64,000 bases of DNA from contig NZ_JADDJF010000006.1 in NCBI RefSeq assembly GCF_017811755.1, positions 62,001 through 126,000 of the forward strand, written 5' to 3'. A program made the translations under genes and the position numbers. The stretch is from Pararhodobacter sp. SW119 (lineage in GTDB: Bacteria > Pseudomonadota > Alphaproteobacteria > Rhodobacterales > Rhodobacteraceae). A model generated the notes under the pieces. That model searched no databases. It worked only from the letters and a program-made list of their open reading frames with translations, and had not been told where the DNA came from. This document shows positions 17,156 through 26,361 of this stretch, one piece after another (within the stretch, counting starts at the first letter, position 1; the number at the start of each line of letters is the position of its first letter).

Positions 17156-18445
17156 TCAGGCCTCGGCGTCGACCGGCTCCAGCCCGCACCAATCCGCGAT
17201 GAAAAGCGCGATCGTTTGCGTCACCCGCTTCAAGGACGGCAGGCTCACCCGCTCGTCGAAGCCGTGAATCGCCTCCGACAACGGCCCGTAGACCAGGCAA
17301 GGCATGCCCGCGTAGATCACGAAAACCCGCCCGTCCAGATAGCCCGGCGTGGTGAAGCTTTCGAGCGGCGCGCGATAGGCCCGCATATGCGCATGGGCCA
17401 ATGTTTCCTCGGCTTCGCTGCCTTCTTCCAGCACGTAGCCGCGGGCGAAAAAGCCGTTCCAGGTGACCGTCGGCGGGCTGTTCGACAGGAACGGATCGTC
17501 GCCCAGATCCTGCCGCAGATGCGCCTCGATCTCGGCCGCGCGGGCCGCCGGGTCGTCGCCGGGATAGATGGCGATGCGGCACTGCATCTTGCACCACGCC
17601 GCCACGGTCGAGGCCCAGTCCCCCCCCTCGATCCGCCCCACGTTGAAGTTGATCGGATGCGCCAGATCCTCGAAGTACCGATGCTCCGGCGCCTCCGCAT
17701 TCCACCGCGCCTCAATCTTGCGCAAACTCTCCGCCACCCGATGCGCCGCGTCGATCGCGTTGACGCCGCTGCCGGCTTCGCGCACATGCACGGGCCGCCC
17801 GCTGATCGCCACCTCGAACCACAGAACACCCAGATTGGCGCGCACCAGCTTGTCGTCTTCGGGCTCGGGGATGATGGCGGCATCGGCGGTGTAGCCCGCG
17901 ACCAGGCAGGCCAGAGCGCCGTTGCCGGTGCATTCCTCCTCGACCACGGACTGGACATGCACCCGCGCCGCCGGCTGAAAACCCAGTCTTTTCAACGCAT
18001 CCAGCGCGGCCAACGTGGCGATCAGCCCCGCCTTCATGTCGCCCGACCCGCGTCCGTACAGCCAGTCGCCTTCAAGACGCGGATCATAGGGCGGGGTCGT
18101 CCACATCTCGGCTGGGCCTTCGGGGACGACATCGATATGGCCGTTGAGGATCAGCGAACGCCCCTTCGCGCTGCGCGGCTCGTGCGTGGCGACAAGGCTG
18201 GGCACCTGCGAGGCATGTTCGGAAATCGGCGAAAAGCCGGGATGGTCGCGCAGTGCCTGCGTGTCGGTTTCCACCTCCTCGACCCGGTAGCCGCGCGCCG
18301 CCAGTTCGGTTGCCATGAACGCCTGCGCCGCGCCTTCCTCATTGCGGCGCGACGGCAACGCGATCAGCTTCTGCGTCAGCGCGATCTGGTCGTCGAACCG
18401 CGCCTCGACCGCTGCGAGTATCTCCTGCGTCAAGTCCTGCACCAC
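17156..18445 (-). CDS. M20-family deacylase (ArgE/DapE type)
   Basis: Zinc-dependent amidohydrolase of 429 residues that removes acyl groups from amino acids or related amines. Metal and catalytic residues are visible: NGHIDVVPEG (His103, Asp105), GRGSGDMKAG (Asp136) and VVEEE (catalytic Glu170 and metal Glu171). A terminal HGFDERV segment supplies the last His ligand. The start is GTG at 18445, directly after the stop of the ABC ATPase gene, so translation is coupled. As the last gene of an importer operon, it probably acts on the imported, N-acylated substrate. The exact substrate cannot be told from sequence. Confidence 0.85.
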   Translation of the reverse strand: MVQDLTQEILAAVEARFDDQIALTQKLIALPSRRNEEGAAQAFMATELAARGYRVEEVETDTQALRDHPGFSPISEHASQVPSLVATHEPRSAKGRSLILNGHIDVVPEGPAEMWTTPPYDPRLEGDWLYGRGSGDMKAGLIATLAALDALKRLGFQPAARVHVQSVVEEECTGNGALACLVAGYTADAAIIPEPEDDKLVRANLGVLWFEVAISGRPVHVREAGSGVNAIDAAHRVAESLRKIEARWNAEAPEHRYFEDLAHPINFNVGRIEGGDWASTVAAWCKMQCRIAIYPGDDPAARAAEIEAHLRQDLGDDPFLSNSPPTVTWNGFFARGYVLEEGSEAEETLAHAHMRAYRAPLESFTTPGYLDGRVFVIYAGMPCLVYGPLSEAIHGFDERVSLPSLKRVTQTIALFIADWCGLEPVDAEA

Positions 18446-20071
18446 CTACTGCCCCACCACTTTCTTGAGCGCTTCTTCGTATTCCTTACCGGGCACCGCA
18501 TCCAGCAGGCTGCGGGTATAGGGATGCTCGGGCGCCATCAGGACACGGTCCGCCGGTCCGATCTCCACCACCTTGCCGTGCTGCATGACCATGATCCGGT
18601 CGCAGACCTGCGCCGCGACGCGCAGGTCGTGGGTGATGAACAGCATCGACAGGTTCAGCCGCTCCTTCAGATCCGCCAGCAGGTCCAGAACCTGCGCCTG
18701 GATCGACACGTCCAGCGCCGACACGGCCTCGTCGGCGATGATGATGTCGGGATCCAGCGCCAGCGCGCGGGCAATACCGATGCGCTGCCGTTGGCCACCC
18801 GAGAATTCATGCGGAAACCGATCTACCGCCGATGCGTCCAGCCCAACCAGCGACAGAAGCTCACGCGCACGCGCCAGCGCCTCACGGCGCGGGGTGCCAT
18901 AGGCGATCTGCCCTTCGCTTAGGATACGACCCACCCGCGCCCGTGGGTTGAGTGACGAGAATGGGTCCTGAAAGATCATCTGGATCTTGCGCCGGTTCGC
19001 GCGCAGATCAGCCCCTCTCAGTTTTGCCATATCGACCCCGGCCATCTCGACCGTGCCGCTGTCGGGTTCCAGCAGGCGGACGAGCGCGCGCCCGCAGGTG
19101 GATTTCCCCGAACCGGATTCACCCACGATGCCGATTGTCTCGCCGGTATAGAGATCGAAGCTCACATCATCGAGCGCGCGCACCACGCGCGGCTTGGAAA
19201 AGAACCCGCCGCCAGTGGTGAAGACCTTGGTCAGACCATCGACCTTCAGGATCACCGGGGCTTCGGAAAAATCGTGCTTCTCGCCGGCGACGATGCCCGG
19301 GATCGCGCGCACCAGCTTTTGCGTGTAGGGATGCTTCGAGCGCAGGAGGACGTCATCGACGCTGCCCTGTTCGACGATCAGGCCCTTTTCCATCACGATC
19401 ACCCGGTCAGCGATGTCGGCGACAACGCCGAAATCATGGGTGATGAAGATCACCGCCATGCCTCGCTTCTGCCGCAGATCCTCGATCAGCTTGAGGATCT
19501 GCGCCTGTGTCGTGACGTCCAGCGCCGTAGTCGGTTCGTCGGCGATCAGGATGCGCGGCTCCAGCGCCAGCGCCATGGCGATCATGACGCGCTGGCGCTG
19601 CCCGCCCGACAGTTGGAACGGATAGGCGCGGATCGCCTTCTCGGGGTCGGGCAGTTGCACTTCGCGCAGCAGTTCCAGCGCGCGTTTCTGCCGTTCGCCG
19701 GGGCTGAGCAGGCCATGCGCCTCGAACACCTCGGCGATCTGAGCGCCCACGCGCATCAGCGGGTTGAGCGCGCTCAACGGCTCCTGGAAGATCATGCCGA
19801 TGTCGCGTCCGCGAACCGCGCGCATCTGGTCCTCGGTCTGGCCCAGGATATCCGTCCCGTCGAAGACGATCTCGCCCTTGACCGGCCGCACCCCCTCGGG
19901 CAGCAGGCCCATGACCGCGTTCGCCGACATCGACTTGCCCGAACCGGATTCGCCGACGATGCACAAGATCTCACCGGGGGCGAGGTCGAAGTCGATCTGC
20001 TCGACCGCATGCGGGCGGTCGGCGCCCTTGGGCAGCGCGATCGCCAGATCCTTGATCTGCAGAAGGCTCAT
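18446..20071 (-). CDS. ABC transporter, fused double ATPase (DppD-DppF type)
   Basis: Energising subunit of the Dpp/Opp-type importer encoded here. The 541-residue chain contains two complete nucleotide-binding domains: Walker A GESGSGKS at 40-47 and again with its Lys near 323, each with an [16 protein letters not shown] signature and [13 protein letters not shown] Walker B. Fused DppD-DppF chains are common in this family (GsiA, YejF). The start at 20071 follows GAGGAGAAG and overlaps the upstream permease stop as ATGA. A longer upstream frame is a shadow of the permease. Confidence 0.92.
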   Translation of the reverse strand: MSLLQIKDLAIALPKGADRPHAVEQIDFDLAPGEILCIVGESGSGKSMSANAVMGLLPEGVRPVKGEIVFDGTDILGQTEDQMRAVRGRDIGMIFQEPLSALNPLMRVGAQIAEVFEAHGLLSPGERQKRALELLREVQLPDPEKAIRAYPFQLSGGQRQRVMIAMALALEPRILIADEPTTALDVTTQAQILKLIEDLRQKRGMAVIFITHDFGVVADIADRVIVMEKGLIVEQGSVDDVLLRSKHPYTQKLVRAIPGIVAGEKHDFSEAPVILKVDGLTKVFTTGGGFFSKPRVVRALDDVSFDLYTGETIGIVGESGSGKSTCGRALVRLLEPDSGTVEMAGVDMAKLRGADLRANRRKIQMIFQDPFSSLNPRARVGRILSEGQIAYGTPRREALARARELLSLVGLDASAVDRFPHEFSGGQRQRIGIARALALDPDIIIADEAVSALDVSIQAQVLDLLADLKERLNLSMLFITHDLRVAAQVCDRIMVMQHGKVVEIGPADRVLMAPEHPYTRSLLDAVPGKEYEEALKKVVGQ

Positions 20072-20907
20072 TCGCTTCTCCTCGTCAGGCGGGGATTCAG
20101 CGCATCGTTCAGCCCTTCGCCGATCAGGTTGAGCGCCAGCACCGTCAGCAGGATCGCAATCCCGGGGATGAACGAAAGCCACCAGGCCGTGCGCAGCACC
20201 GTGCGCGCCGCGCCGATCATGTAACCCCAGGACATCACGTTGGGATCACCGAGGCCCAGGAACGAAAGCGAGCTTTCCAGAAGGATCGCGGTCGCCACCA
20301 TCAGCGACGCCAGCACGATGATCGGCGGCAGCGCGTTGGGCAGCACTTGCCGCAGGATGATCTGCAGGTTCGTCTGCCCCGACAGGATCGCCGCCTCGAC
20401 ATACTCGCGCGTCCTCAGGCTCAGCACCTCGCCGCGCACAAGGCGGGCGACAGGGGGCCAACTGACGATGGCGATGGTCAGGATGATGTAGAAAAGCGAG
20501 GGCTGAAAGATTGCCAGCAGCACGATGGCCAGCGCGAAGCTGGGGATCGTCTGGAAGAACTCGGTAAAGCGCATCAGCGCGTCATCCACCCATCCGCCGA
20601 AAAATCCCGCCAGCGCCCCGATCGGTACGCCGATCAGCAACGCCACAACTGTCGAGACAAGCCCAACCATCAGCGACACCCGCGCACCATGTATCAGCCC
20701 GATCAGTACGTCACGCCCGACGGCATCGGTGCCCAGCGGCACCCCATCGACGGCGAATGGCGGCAGGAAGGGCCGGTTGACCATGCGCCACGGACTCTGT
20801 GGAAAGAACATCGGTCCGAGAACGGCAACCAGCACCACAAGCAGCAGGATGATAAGCCCGATCACCGCGCCATGGTTCTGCGCGAAGCGTTTCCATGCCT
20901 TAATCAT
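20068..20907 (-). CDS. ABC transporter permease (DppC type)
   Basis: Inner-membrane permease of 279 residues with a first helix at about 15-37, an extracytoplasmic GTDAVGRDV motif (family signature G-T-D-x-x-G-R-D) and the EAA loop EAAILSGQTNLQIILRQVLPN. The start at 20907 follows AAGGAT at a good distance; longer frames upstream read through the neighbouring permease. The start overlaps the stop of the DppB-type gene and its own stop overlaps the ATPase start, so the set is translated as a unit. Confidence 0.92.
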   Translation of the reverse strand: MIKAWKRFAQNHGAVIGLIILLLVVLVAVLGPMFFPQSPWRMVNRPFLPPFAVDGVPLGTDAVGRDVLIGLIHGARVSLMVGLVSTVVALLIGVPIGALAGFFGGWVDDALMRFTEFFQTIPSFALAIVLLAIFQPSLFYIILTIAIVSWPPVARLVRGEVLSLRTREYVEAAILSGQTNLQIILRQVLPNALPPIIVLASLMVATAILLESSLSFLGLGDPNVMSWGYMIGAARTVLRTAWWLSFIPGIAILLTVLALNLIGEGLNDALNPRLTRRSE

Positions 20908-21875
20908 TGCGTGATCCTTATCCGGGGATCGACGAGGACATAGATGATGTCCGTGATCAGGTTGAACAGCAGGACCATCGCCGCCGAGACGAAGAAGACG
21001 CCCAGAAGCACGTTGTAATCGCGCTGGTTGATCGCCTCGAACATCAGGCGGCCGATGCCGGGCCAGGCGAAGACCGTCTCGGTCAGCACCGCGCCGCCGA
21101 CGATCTGGCCCGCCTGCAGGCCGGCCAGCGTGATCACCGGCAAAAGCGCGTTGCGCAGGATGTGCCGGCGCTGGATCACGCGGGGTTTCAGCCCCTTGGC
21201 TCGCGCCGTCTTGACGAAATCGAGCCGCGACACTTCCAGCATCGAGGCGCGGGTCATCCGCATGTAGACAGCGGTGAAAAACAGGCCCAACGTCGTCGCC
21301 GGCAGGATCAAGTGGCGCCCGATGTCGATCACCCGCTCGATCCCGGTGTAGTTCGCACCAACCGTTTCGTAGCCGAAGCCCGGCAGCCAGCCGAGGACGA
21401 CCGAGAAGAGCAGCACGCTCATCAGTGCGATCCAGAAGAGCGGTGTGGCGTAGAACAAGAGTGCCAGGGTAGAGATGATCGTGTCGCCCCAGCGCCCCTG
21501 ACGCGCGGCGGCGGCGACTCCCGCGATCACGCCCAGTATGATCGAGATGAAGAAGGCGGTGCCGGTCAGCAGCAGCGTCGCGGGCAGGCGGTCCCACAGA
21601 AGCTCGGCCACCGGCATGCCGCGCCGGTAGGAATAGCCAAGGTCCAGCTGGATCGCGCCCTTGACGTAGATCCAGAGCTGCACGAGGAACGGCTGATCCA
21701 GCCCGAACCGACGGCGAAGATCTTCAAGAAACTGCTCGTCCGTCGCGCCGGCCTCGCCGGCCATGACCGCTGCAGGGTCGCCCGGCGCCATGTGGATGAG
21801 GGTGAAATTCAGCACCAGGATGGCCAGCAGGATCACCACTGCCTTGACCAGCCGGGCGAGAATGAAACGGATCAC
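20904..21875 (-). CDS. ABC transporter permease (DppB type)
   Basis: Inner-membrane permease of 323 residues. The N-terminal RFILARLVKAVVILLAILVLNF helix and HMAPGDPAA segment are typical of DppB/OppB, as is the C-terminal EAA loop (RAKGLKPRVIQRRHILRNALLP). About six membrane helices are expected. The start codon is GTG at 21875 with a strong AAGGAGG ribosome site 8 bases upstream. The solute-binding protein gene lies 152 bases upstream across a hairpin. Confidence 0.92.
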   Translation of the reverse strand: MIRFILARLVKAVVILLAILVLNFTLIHMAPGDPAAVMAGEAGATDEQFLEDLRRRFGLDQPFLVQLWIYVKGAIQLDLGYSYRRGMPVAELLWDRLPATLLLTGTAFFISIILGVIAGVAAAARQGRWGDTIISTLALLFYATPLFWIALMSVLLFSVVLGWLPGFGYETVGANYTGIERVIDIGRHLILPATTLGLFFTAVYMRMTRASMLEVSRLDFVKTARAKGLKPRVIQRRHILRNALLPVITLAGLQAGQIVGGAVLTETVFAWPGIGRLMFEAINQRDYNVLLGVFFVSAAMVLLFNLITDIIYVLVDPRIRITQ

Positions 21876-21970
21876 GGCCGCGACCTCCTTGCGTCAGGGG
21901 ACGCCTCGATCAGGCAATTGGCACGCTTGGAGATGTCGGCGGTGCCGGGGCCTGATGGGCGGCAGGGGCA

Positions 21971-22003
21971 GGCCTCGGGCGGCGACATGCGCCGCCCGAG
22001 GCC
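21971..22003. other. Strong intercistronic hairpin between solute-binding protein and permease genes
   Basis: Perfect 14-base inverted repeat GGCCTCGGGCGGCG (21971-21984) / CGCCGCCCGAGGCC (21990-22003) with a 5-base loop, 24 bases after the stop of the minus-strand solute-binding protein gene. There is no T-run. Such hairpins between binding-protein and permease genes typically protect the upstream mRNA and raise binding-protein output. A comparable hairpin lies at the same place in the second importer operon (47789-47813). Confidence 0.7.
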
Positions 22004-22027
22004 GTCATGTCGGGTTCTTCTCCGGGA

Positions 22028-23578
22028 TCACTGTTCGATCCAGGCGTCCCGCAGACCGTCGTTAATGCCGATGCCGGTCGTCACCAGGTTCTGGACGTTG
22101 CAGCGATAGATCGTCGGGAAACCCAGTTCCAGCAGCCAGGCGACCGGAACATCCTCGACGATCCGGTTCTGGATTTCGGAGTAGATTTCCTGACGCTCCT
22201 CCGGCGAGGGGCTGACCGCGGCCTGCATCCACAACTCGTCCACCTCGGCGTTGCGGTAGCCGGCGACGTTGTTCCAGGGCGATCCCTTGGCGATGTTGCT
22301 TTCCACATAGGTCCGCGACACGCCCAGCGCCGGGTCGCCGTACTGGTAGAGATAGGTGAAGGCCAGGTCGAAATCCCAGTCCGATACGCGCTGGTTCCAG
22401 CCGGCGACATCCGTCGGTACCAGGTCGACGTTGAAGCCGACTTCCTGCAGGTTCTGGCGCACCGCCTCGGCCCAGCGTTGCCAGGTCTCGCCGTATGGCA
22501 GCGGCAACAGACGCAGCGTCTCGCCGTCATAGTCCGACTCGGCCAGGTACTCGCGCGCCTTTTCCGGATCATAGTCGATCGAAGGCGTATCGGGATCGTG
22601 GAAGCGGGTCGACGACGACACCGGCCCCGTCGCGAGTTGCCCGCGCCCGGCCCAAAGCGCATCGCGCGCGAATTCGCGGTCAATCGCGTGCATCACGGCC
22701 CGGCGGGCGTTGACATCGGCCATCGGGCCTTCGTGGTTGTTCAGCCACATCCAGCTGTGCGGACCAAAATATTCCCAGCCAGCATCGGTGATGCAGGTGT
22801 TGGGCAGGGCCGCAACCCGCTCGATATCGAAGTTCTCGATGGAACCGCCGTGCAGTACATCGACCGTCCCCGTCTCGTAGGCCACCGCGCGCGAGGCGCC
22901 GTCGGGGATGACGTGATAATAGACCTCATCCAGATAGGGTTTGCCGTCGAGGTAGTAATCCTCGTTCTTCACCAGGTGGATGAAACTGCCCTGCCGCCAT
23001 TCGTTGAACTTGAAGGGGCCGGTGCCGATGGGGGTGGAGTTCATCGGGTTGTTGGCGAAATCCGTGCCTTCATAGATGTGCTTCGGGATCATCGGCATCG
23101 TGCCGGCCTCGAAGACGCCGAGGAACGGACCGAAGGGCTGCTTCAGCGTAAAGACGACAGTGTGGTCATCCACCGCCTCGACGCTTTCCAGATGCACCAG
23201 CGAAGCGCGCAGGCGCGGATGCGTTTCGCGCAGAAAGACATCAACGGTGAAGACCACGTCCTCGGCGGTGAAATCCTCACCGTCATGCCACTTGACGTCT
23301 TCGTGCAGGTGGAAGGTGTAGGTCAACCCGTCCTCGGACACCTCCCATTCGCGGGCCAGCGAGGGCATCGGGTCCAGGTTGGTGTCATAGCGCAGCAGGG
23401 ATTCGTAGATATCCCCGGCAACCATCTGTGTCGGGCCGTTCTGCAGCAGGCCCATCATCAGTCCCGGCGGTTCGGGCTGGATCACGAGGTTCAGCGTGCC
23501 ACCCGATTGCTGGGCATGGGCTGGCGCGATCATCGTCATGGCCGCGATGAGCGCGAGCGAGCGAGTCGGAATTCTCAT
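22028..23578 (-). CDS. ABC transporter solute-binding protein (family 5, peptide/opine type)
   Basis: Periplasmic binding protein of 516 residues for the adjacent importer. A signal peptide spans 1-22 (ending AHA before QQSGG). The body has SBP family 5 marks: YESLLRYD, REWEVSEDGLTYTFHLHEDVKWHDGEDFTAEDV, and IGTGPFKFNEW. Family 5 covers peptides, opines, nickel and glutathione, so the ligand is open. The ATG at 23578 has AGGAGA upstream. About 370 bases further upstream is a strong promoter with an embedded operator, leaving a long leader. Confidence 0.92.
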   Translation of the reverse strand: MRIPTRSLALIAAMTMIAPAHAQQSGGTLNLVIQPEPPGLMMGLLQNGPTQMVAGDIYESLLRYDTNLDPMPSLAREWEVSEDGLTYTFHLHEDVKWHDGEDFTAEDVVFTVDVFLRETHPRLRASLVHLESVEAVDDHTVVFTLKQPFGPFLGVFEAGTMPMIPKHIYEGTDFANNPMNSTPIGTGPFKFNEWRQGSFIHLVKNEDYYLDGKPYLDEVYYHVIPDGASRAVAYETGTVDVLHGGSIENFDIERVAALPNTCITDAGWEYFGPHSWMWLNNHEGPMADVNARRAVMHAIDREFARDALWAGRGQLATGPVSSSTRFHDPDTPSIDYDPEKAREYLAESDYDGETLRLLPLPYGETWQRWAEAVRQNLQEVGFNVDLVPTDVAGWNQRVSDWDFDLAFTYLYQYGDPALGVSRTYVESNIAKGSPWNNVAGYRNAEVDELWMQAAVSPSPEERQEIYSEIQNRIVEDVPVAWLLELGFPTIYRCNVQNLVTTGIGINDGLRDAWIEQ

Positions 23579-24101
23579 GGTTGGTCGTCTCCTGTTGGTA
23601 GGCCGCGTTGGCGGCAAGGTTGGCCCGGCTTCTTCCTCCGGGTCCGCGTTCGGTGTTTTGGTCAGGCGGCCTGGGATGCTGCCTCCGGTTTGCCGCAACA
23701 TCGTGCCCTCAGGTCGGACGTGGGGCAAGTAGGGATCGTGAAGTGTACCGCAATGCCGTCAAAAAGGCGACGTCTGCGCCCGATCACAGTCCTCGATCCC
23801 TGAACACTGGCGCAAGTCGCACCGGCTGGATCAGCTAAGAACTCCATGGTTGATCGACCCCCGTCGTCCGGTTCGATGAAGCTTGTCCGACAACCCCGCC
23901 CCCAGAAAACTTGTCTTCCAGAGGGACAGGAAGCCTCATCTCAACGTATGACGCATCATATTTTTTCGTCAAGACGTGTTTTCAGTGGGCGCTTCACCTG
24001 AAAATTGCAGGCTACAGCTGCAGTCCCGGTGGGCCCGGCGCCCAACCGAACGCGTCTCAAGGCCCCAATCTCGACGCGTCCCGGTTGCCCGGTTTTCGTC
24101 A
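23579..24101. other. 523-base gap upstream of the solute-binding protein gene
   Basis: Holds the minus-strand promoter/operator at 23944-23972 and a leader of about 360 bases to the ATG at 23578. Short frames of 60-93 codons cross it on both strands but lack ribosome sites and recognisable sequence, so I do not call genes. No riboswitch family is recognised. The part nearest the cupin gene (23980-24101) shows no clear terminator. Confidence 0.6.
23944..23972 (-). promoter_or_regulatory. Promoter with embedded operator driving the importer operon (site 1)
   Basis: On the minus strand: -35 TTGACG (23972-23967), 17-base spacer, -10 ATACGT (23949-23944). The spacer holds the near-palindrome TATGATGCGTCATA (23960-23947). 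The same 14 bases recur exactly in site 2 at 24509-24522, and about 23 of 25 bases match across the whole block. An operator between the two promoter boxes fits repression, for which the GntR protein at 27484 is the natural candidate. Confidence 0.75.
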
Positions 24102-24389
24102 TCAGCCGCGCTTGATTTCGATCTCCAGGAACTCGACCAAGGCGTCCGACCGGTTCTGCACGTCGTGCTCCGTTCCGACATCGCGCGCATAGGGCGCGCC
24201 GGCAGTCAGGGTGTTGACAGTCGTCGATCCATCGGGGTGCACGATGGTCAACTCGCCCCCGATCGTGGGCACCACAACGTAATCGTGTGCGTGGCGGTGC
24301 CACCCGGTGGCGGTGTCGGGCGGAAAGGTCCAGCGTGTCGTGATGCAGAAGTCGTTCTCAAGTTCGACATGCGCGGTCGCTGGCTGCAT
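24102..24389 (-). CDS. Small cupin-domain protein
   Basis: Single-domain cupin of 95 residues. The first cupin motif GWHRHAHDYVVVP (about 28-40) gives metal-binding His residues and the second follows (APYARDVGTEHDVQNRSD). Small cupins of this kind bind metal and small ligands; the reaction is unknown. The start MQPATAHVELEND at 24389 is the last plausible start with full cupin sequence; a longer frame upstream reads through the promoter region and is rejected. It lies between the two co-regulated promoters and reads toward the importer. Confidence 0.82.
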   Translation of the reverse strand: MQPATAHVELENDFCITTRWTFPPDTATGWHRHAHDYVVVPTIGGELTIVHPDGSTTVNTLTAGAPYARDVGTEHDVQNRSDALVEFLEIEIKRG

Positions 24390-24496
24390 TGGGTTCGTCC
24401 TGCGTTCCAATCGGGCCGGGCCGAGGATGCATGTCCCGCCACGACCGTCAAGCGCACCTCCCAGGGATCGATCCCCCATAGACCGGCAAACGGCGC

Positions 24497-24525
24497 TTGA
24501 CGATGAAATATGATGCGTCATACTT
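24497..24525 (+). promoter_or_regulatory. Promoter with embedded operator driving the catabolic operon (site 2)
   Basis: On the plus strand: -35 TTGACG (24497-24502), 17-base spacer, -10 ATACTT (24520-24525). The near-palindrome TATGATGCGTCATA sits at 24509-24522, overlapping the spacer and the -10. Layout and sequence match site 1 read on the other strand. The predicted transcript would have a leader of about 100 bases before the TPP-enzyme ATG at 24636. Confidence 0.75.
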
Positions 24526-24635
24526 CGATACGGCTCGCAAACGGAACGCACGCCGTGCGCCGGCCCCGCACGCCGACTCCACCCGCGAGGCCTGGGTCCG
24601 CAGCCGACGCGACCACAAAGTTTAAGGAGAGTCTC

Positions 24636-26342
24636 ATGCCCGCAGCGACTGCCCGTCAAGGTGGCGCGATCCTGATCGACCAGTTGCTGCTGCACGGGAC
24701 CGAACGGGTCTTCATGGTACCCGGCGAAAGCTTCCTGCCCTGCATCGACGCGCTTTACGCCCACCGCGACCGGATCGCGACCGTCGGCTTCCGGCAGGAG
24801 GGGGGCGCCGCCTATGCCGCCGACGCCCACGGCAAGCTGACCGGGACGCCCGGCGTCTGCTTCGTCACCCGCGGCCCCGGCGCAACCAATGCCGGCATCG
24901 GCTTGCACACCGCCTATCAGGACGGCACGCCAATGATCCTCTTCATCGGTCAGATCGGATCGGACACGACCGAACGCGACAGTTTTCAGGAAATCGACTA
25001 CCGCCGCATGTACGGCACCATGGCGAAATGGGTCGCCAGCATCGACCGCACCGAGCGCATCCCCGAGTTCATCGCGCGCGCCTACCGAGTGGCGCAGTCA
25101 GGGCGCCCCGGCCCCGTGGTCCTGGCGCTGCCCGAGGACACGCTTTGGGGCGAGGCCACGGTGGCCGACGTGCCCCCCGCCCCGCGCCCCCACCCGCACC
25201 CCGCCCCGGACGAGATGGCGCGCCTTGCCGATCTGCTGGAGGCGGCCGAGCGACCGATGATGATCGTCGGTGGCGCCAACTGGACCGAGGACGCACTCGC
25301 ACAGGTTCGCGGCTTTGCCGAACGCTTCGACCTACCTGTCGGCGTCTCGTGGCGACGGCTGGAATGTTTCGACAACCGCCATCCCAACTTCGCCGGCCAT
25401 GTCGGCTTCGGGATGGACCCGGCACTGGCCCGCCGGTTGCAGACCGCTGATTTGCTGCTCGCCGTCTGCACCCGTCTGGACGAACCGACGACCGAGGGCT
25501 ACCGGCATGTCGAAAGCCCCATCCCGCGTCAGCGGCTGGTGCACATCCACCCGGACGCGAACGAACTCGGCCGCGTTTTCCGCCCGGATCTCGCCATTGC
25601 CGCCGACCCGGTCGGCTTTGCCGCGGCGGCGGCGGACCTCGCGCCCAAGCGCCCGCCCCGCTGGGCCGGCGCCGCGAAGGCCGCCAATGACGACTACCTC
25701 GCCTCGCTGCGCCCGACGCAGATGCCGGGGCCGCTGAATCTGGCGCAGATCACCGCCGGTCTGCGCGACCGTCTGCCAAAGGATGCCTGCGTCACCCTCG
25801 GCGCCGGCAACTTCGCCCTCTTCCCGCATCGCTTCCTGCAGTTCTCGGGCCTTGGCACGCAAGCCTCGCCGATCTGCGGCGCGATGGGCTACGGTCTGCC
25901 GGGCGCCATCGCCGCGAAGCTCGCCTTCCCTGACCGGATGGTGCTTTGCTATGCCGGCGACGGCTGTTTCCAGATGACCATGCAGGAACTCGGCACCGCG
26001 GCACAGAATCGGCTGGGCATCGTCATCCTGGTCTTCAACAACGGAATGTGGGGCACCATCCGCCAGCATCAGGAGCGCGAGTATCCCGCGCGGGTTCACG
26101 CGCTGTCGTTGATCAATCCCGATTTCGCCGCGCTGGTACGCGTCTACGGCGGCCATGGAGAGACCGTGACCCGGACCGAGGATTTCGCCGCCGCCTTCGA
26201 CCGCGCCGTCGACTTCGCGCAGACCCGGTCGATGCCCGCGCTGATCGAATTGCAGTACGATCCCGACGGCATCACCCCCGACACCACCCTGTCGGCGGTG
26301 CGCGCCGCAGCCCAGGGCGCGGCCGCCGGCACCGAAGATTGA
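24636..26342 (+). CDS. Thiamine-pyrophosphate-dependent enzyme (acetolactate synthase-like)
   Basis: TPP enzyme of 568 residues with the three usual domains. The N-terminal pyrimidine-binding domain holds the activating Glu55 (GFRQEGGAAYAADAHGKLTG). The C-terminal domain has the TPP/Mg motif GDG at 441-443 running to VFNNGMWG. Family members decarboxylate 2-oxo acids or transfer acyl units (acetolactate synthase, benzoylformate decarboxylase, sulfoacetaldehyde acetyltransferase), so substrate is undefined. There is no small regulatory subunit gene, which argues against branched-chain biosynthesis. Start at 24636 has AAGGAGA upstream. First gene of the operon. Confidence 0.85.
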   Translation: MPAATARQGGAILIDQLLLHGTERVFMVPGESFLPCIDALYAHRDRIATVGFRQEGGAAYAADAHGKLTGTPGVCFVTRGPGATNAGIGLHTAYQDGTPMILFIGQIGSDTTERDSFQEIDYRRMYGTMAKWVASIDRTERIPEFIARAYRVAQSGRPGPVVLALPEDTLWGEATVADVPPAPRPHPHPAPDEMARLADLLEAAERPMMIVGGANWTEDALAQVRGFAERFDLPVGVSWRRLECFDNRHPNFAGHVGFGMDPALARRLQTADLLLAVCTRLDEPTTEGYRHVESPIPRQRLVHIHPDANELGRVFRPDLAIAADPVGFAAAAADLAPKRPPRWAGAAKAANDDYLASLRPTQMPGPLNLAQITAGLRDRLPKDACVTLGAGNFALFPHRFLQFSGLGTQASPICGAMGYGLPGAIAAKLAFPDRMVLCYAGDGCFQMTMQELGTAAQNRLGIVILVFNNGMWGTIRQHQEREYPARVHALSLINPDFAALVRVYGGHGETVTRTEDFAAAFDRAVDFAQTRSMPALIELQYDPDGITPDTTLSAVRAAAQGAAAGTED

Positions 26343-26361
26343 GATGATGAAGGAACCGACC

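Noticed and set aside
23911-24192. 93-codon plus-strand frame between the importer and cupin genes
   Set aside because: Overlaps the regulated promoter and the end of the cupin gene, with no ribosome site or recognised sequence.
24636-26342. Calling the TPP enzyme acetolactate synthase (ilvB/ilvG)
   Set aside because: No small subunit gene and a catabolic operon context; family resemblance alone does not fix the reaction.
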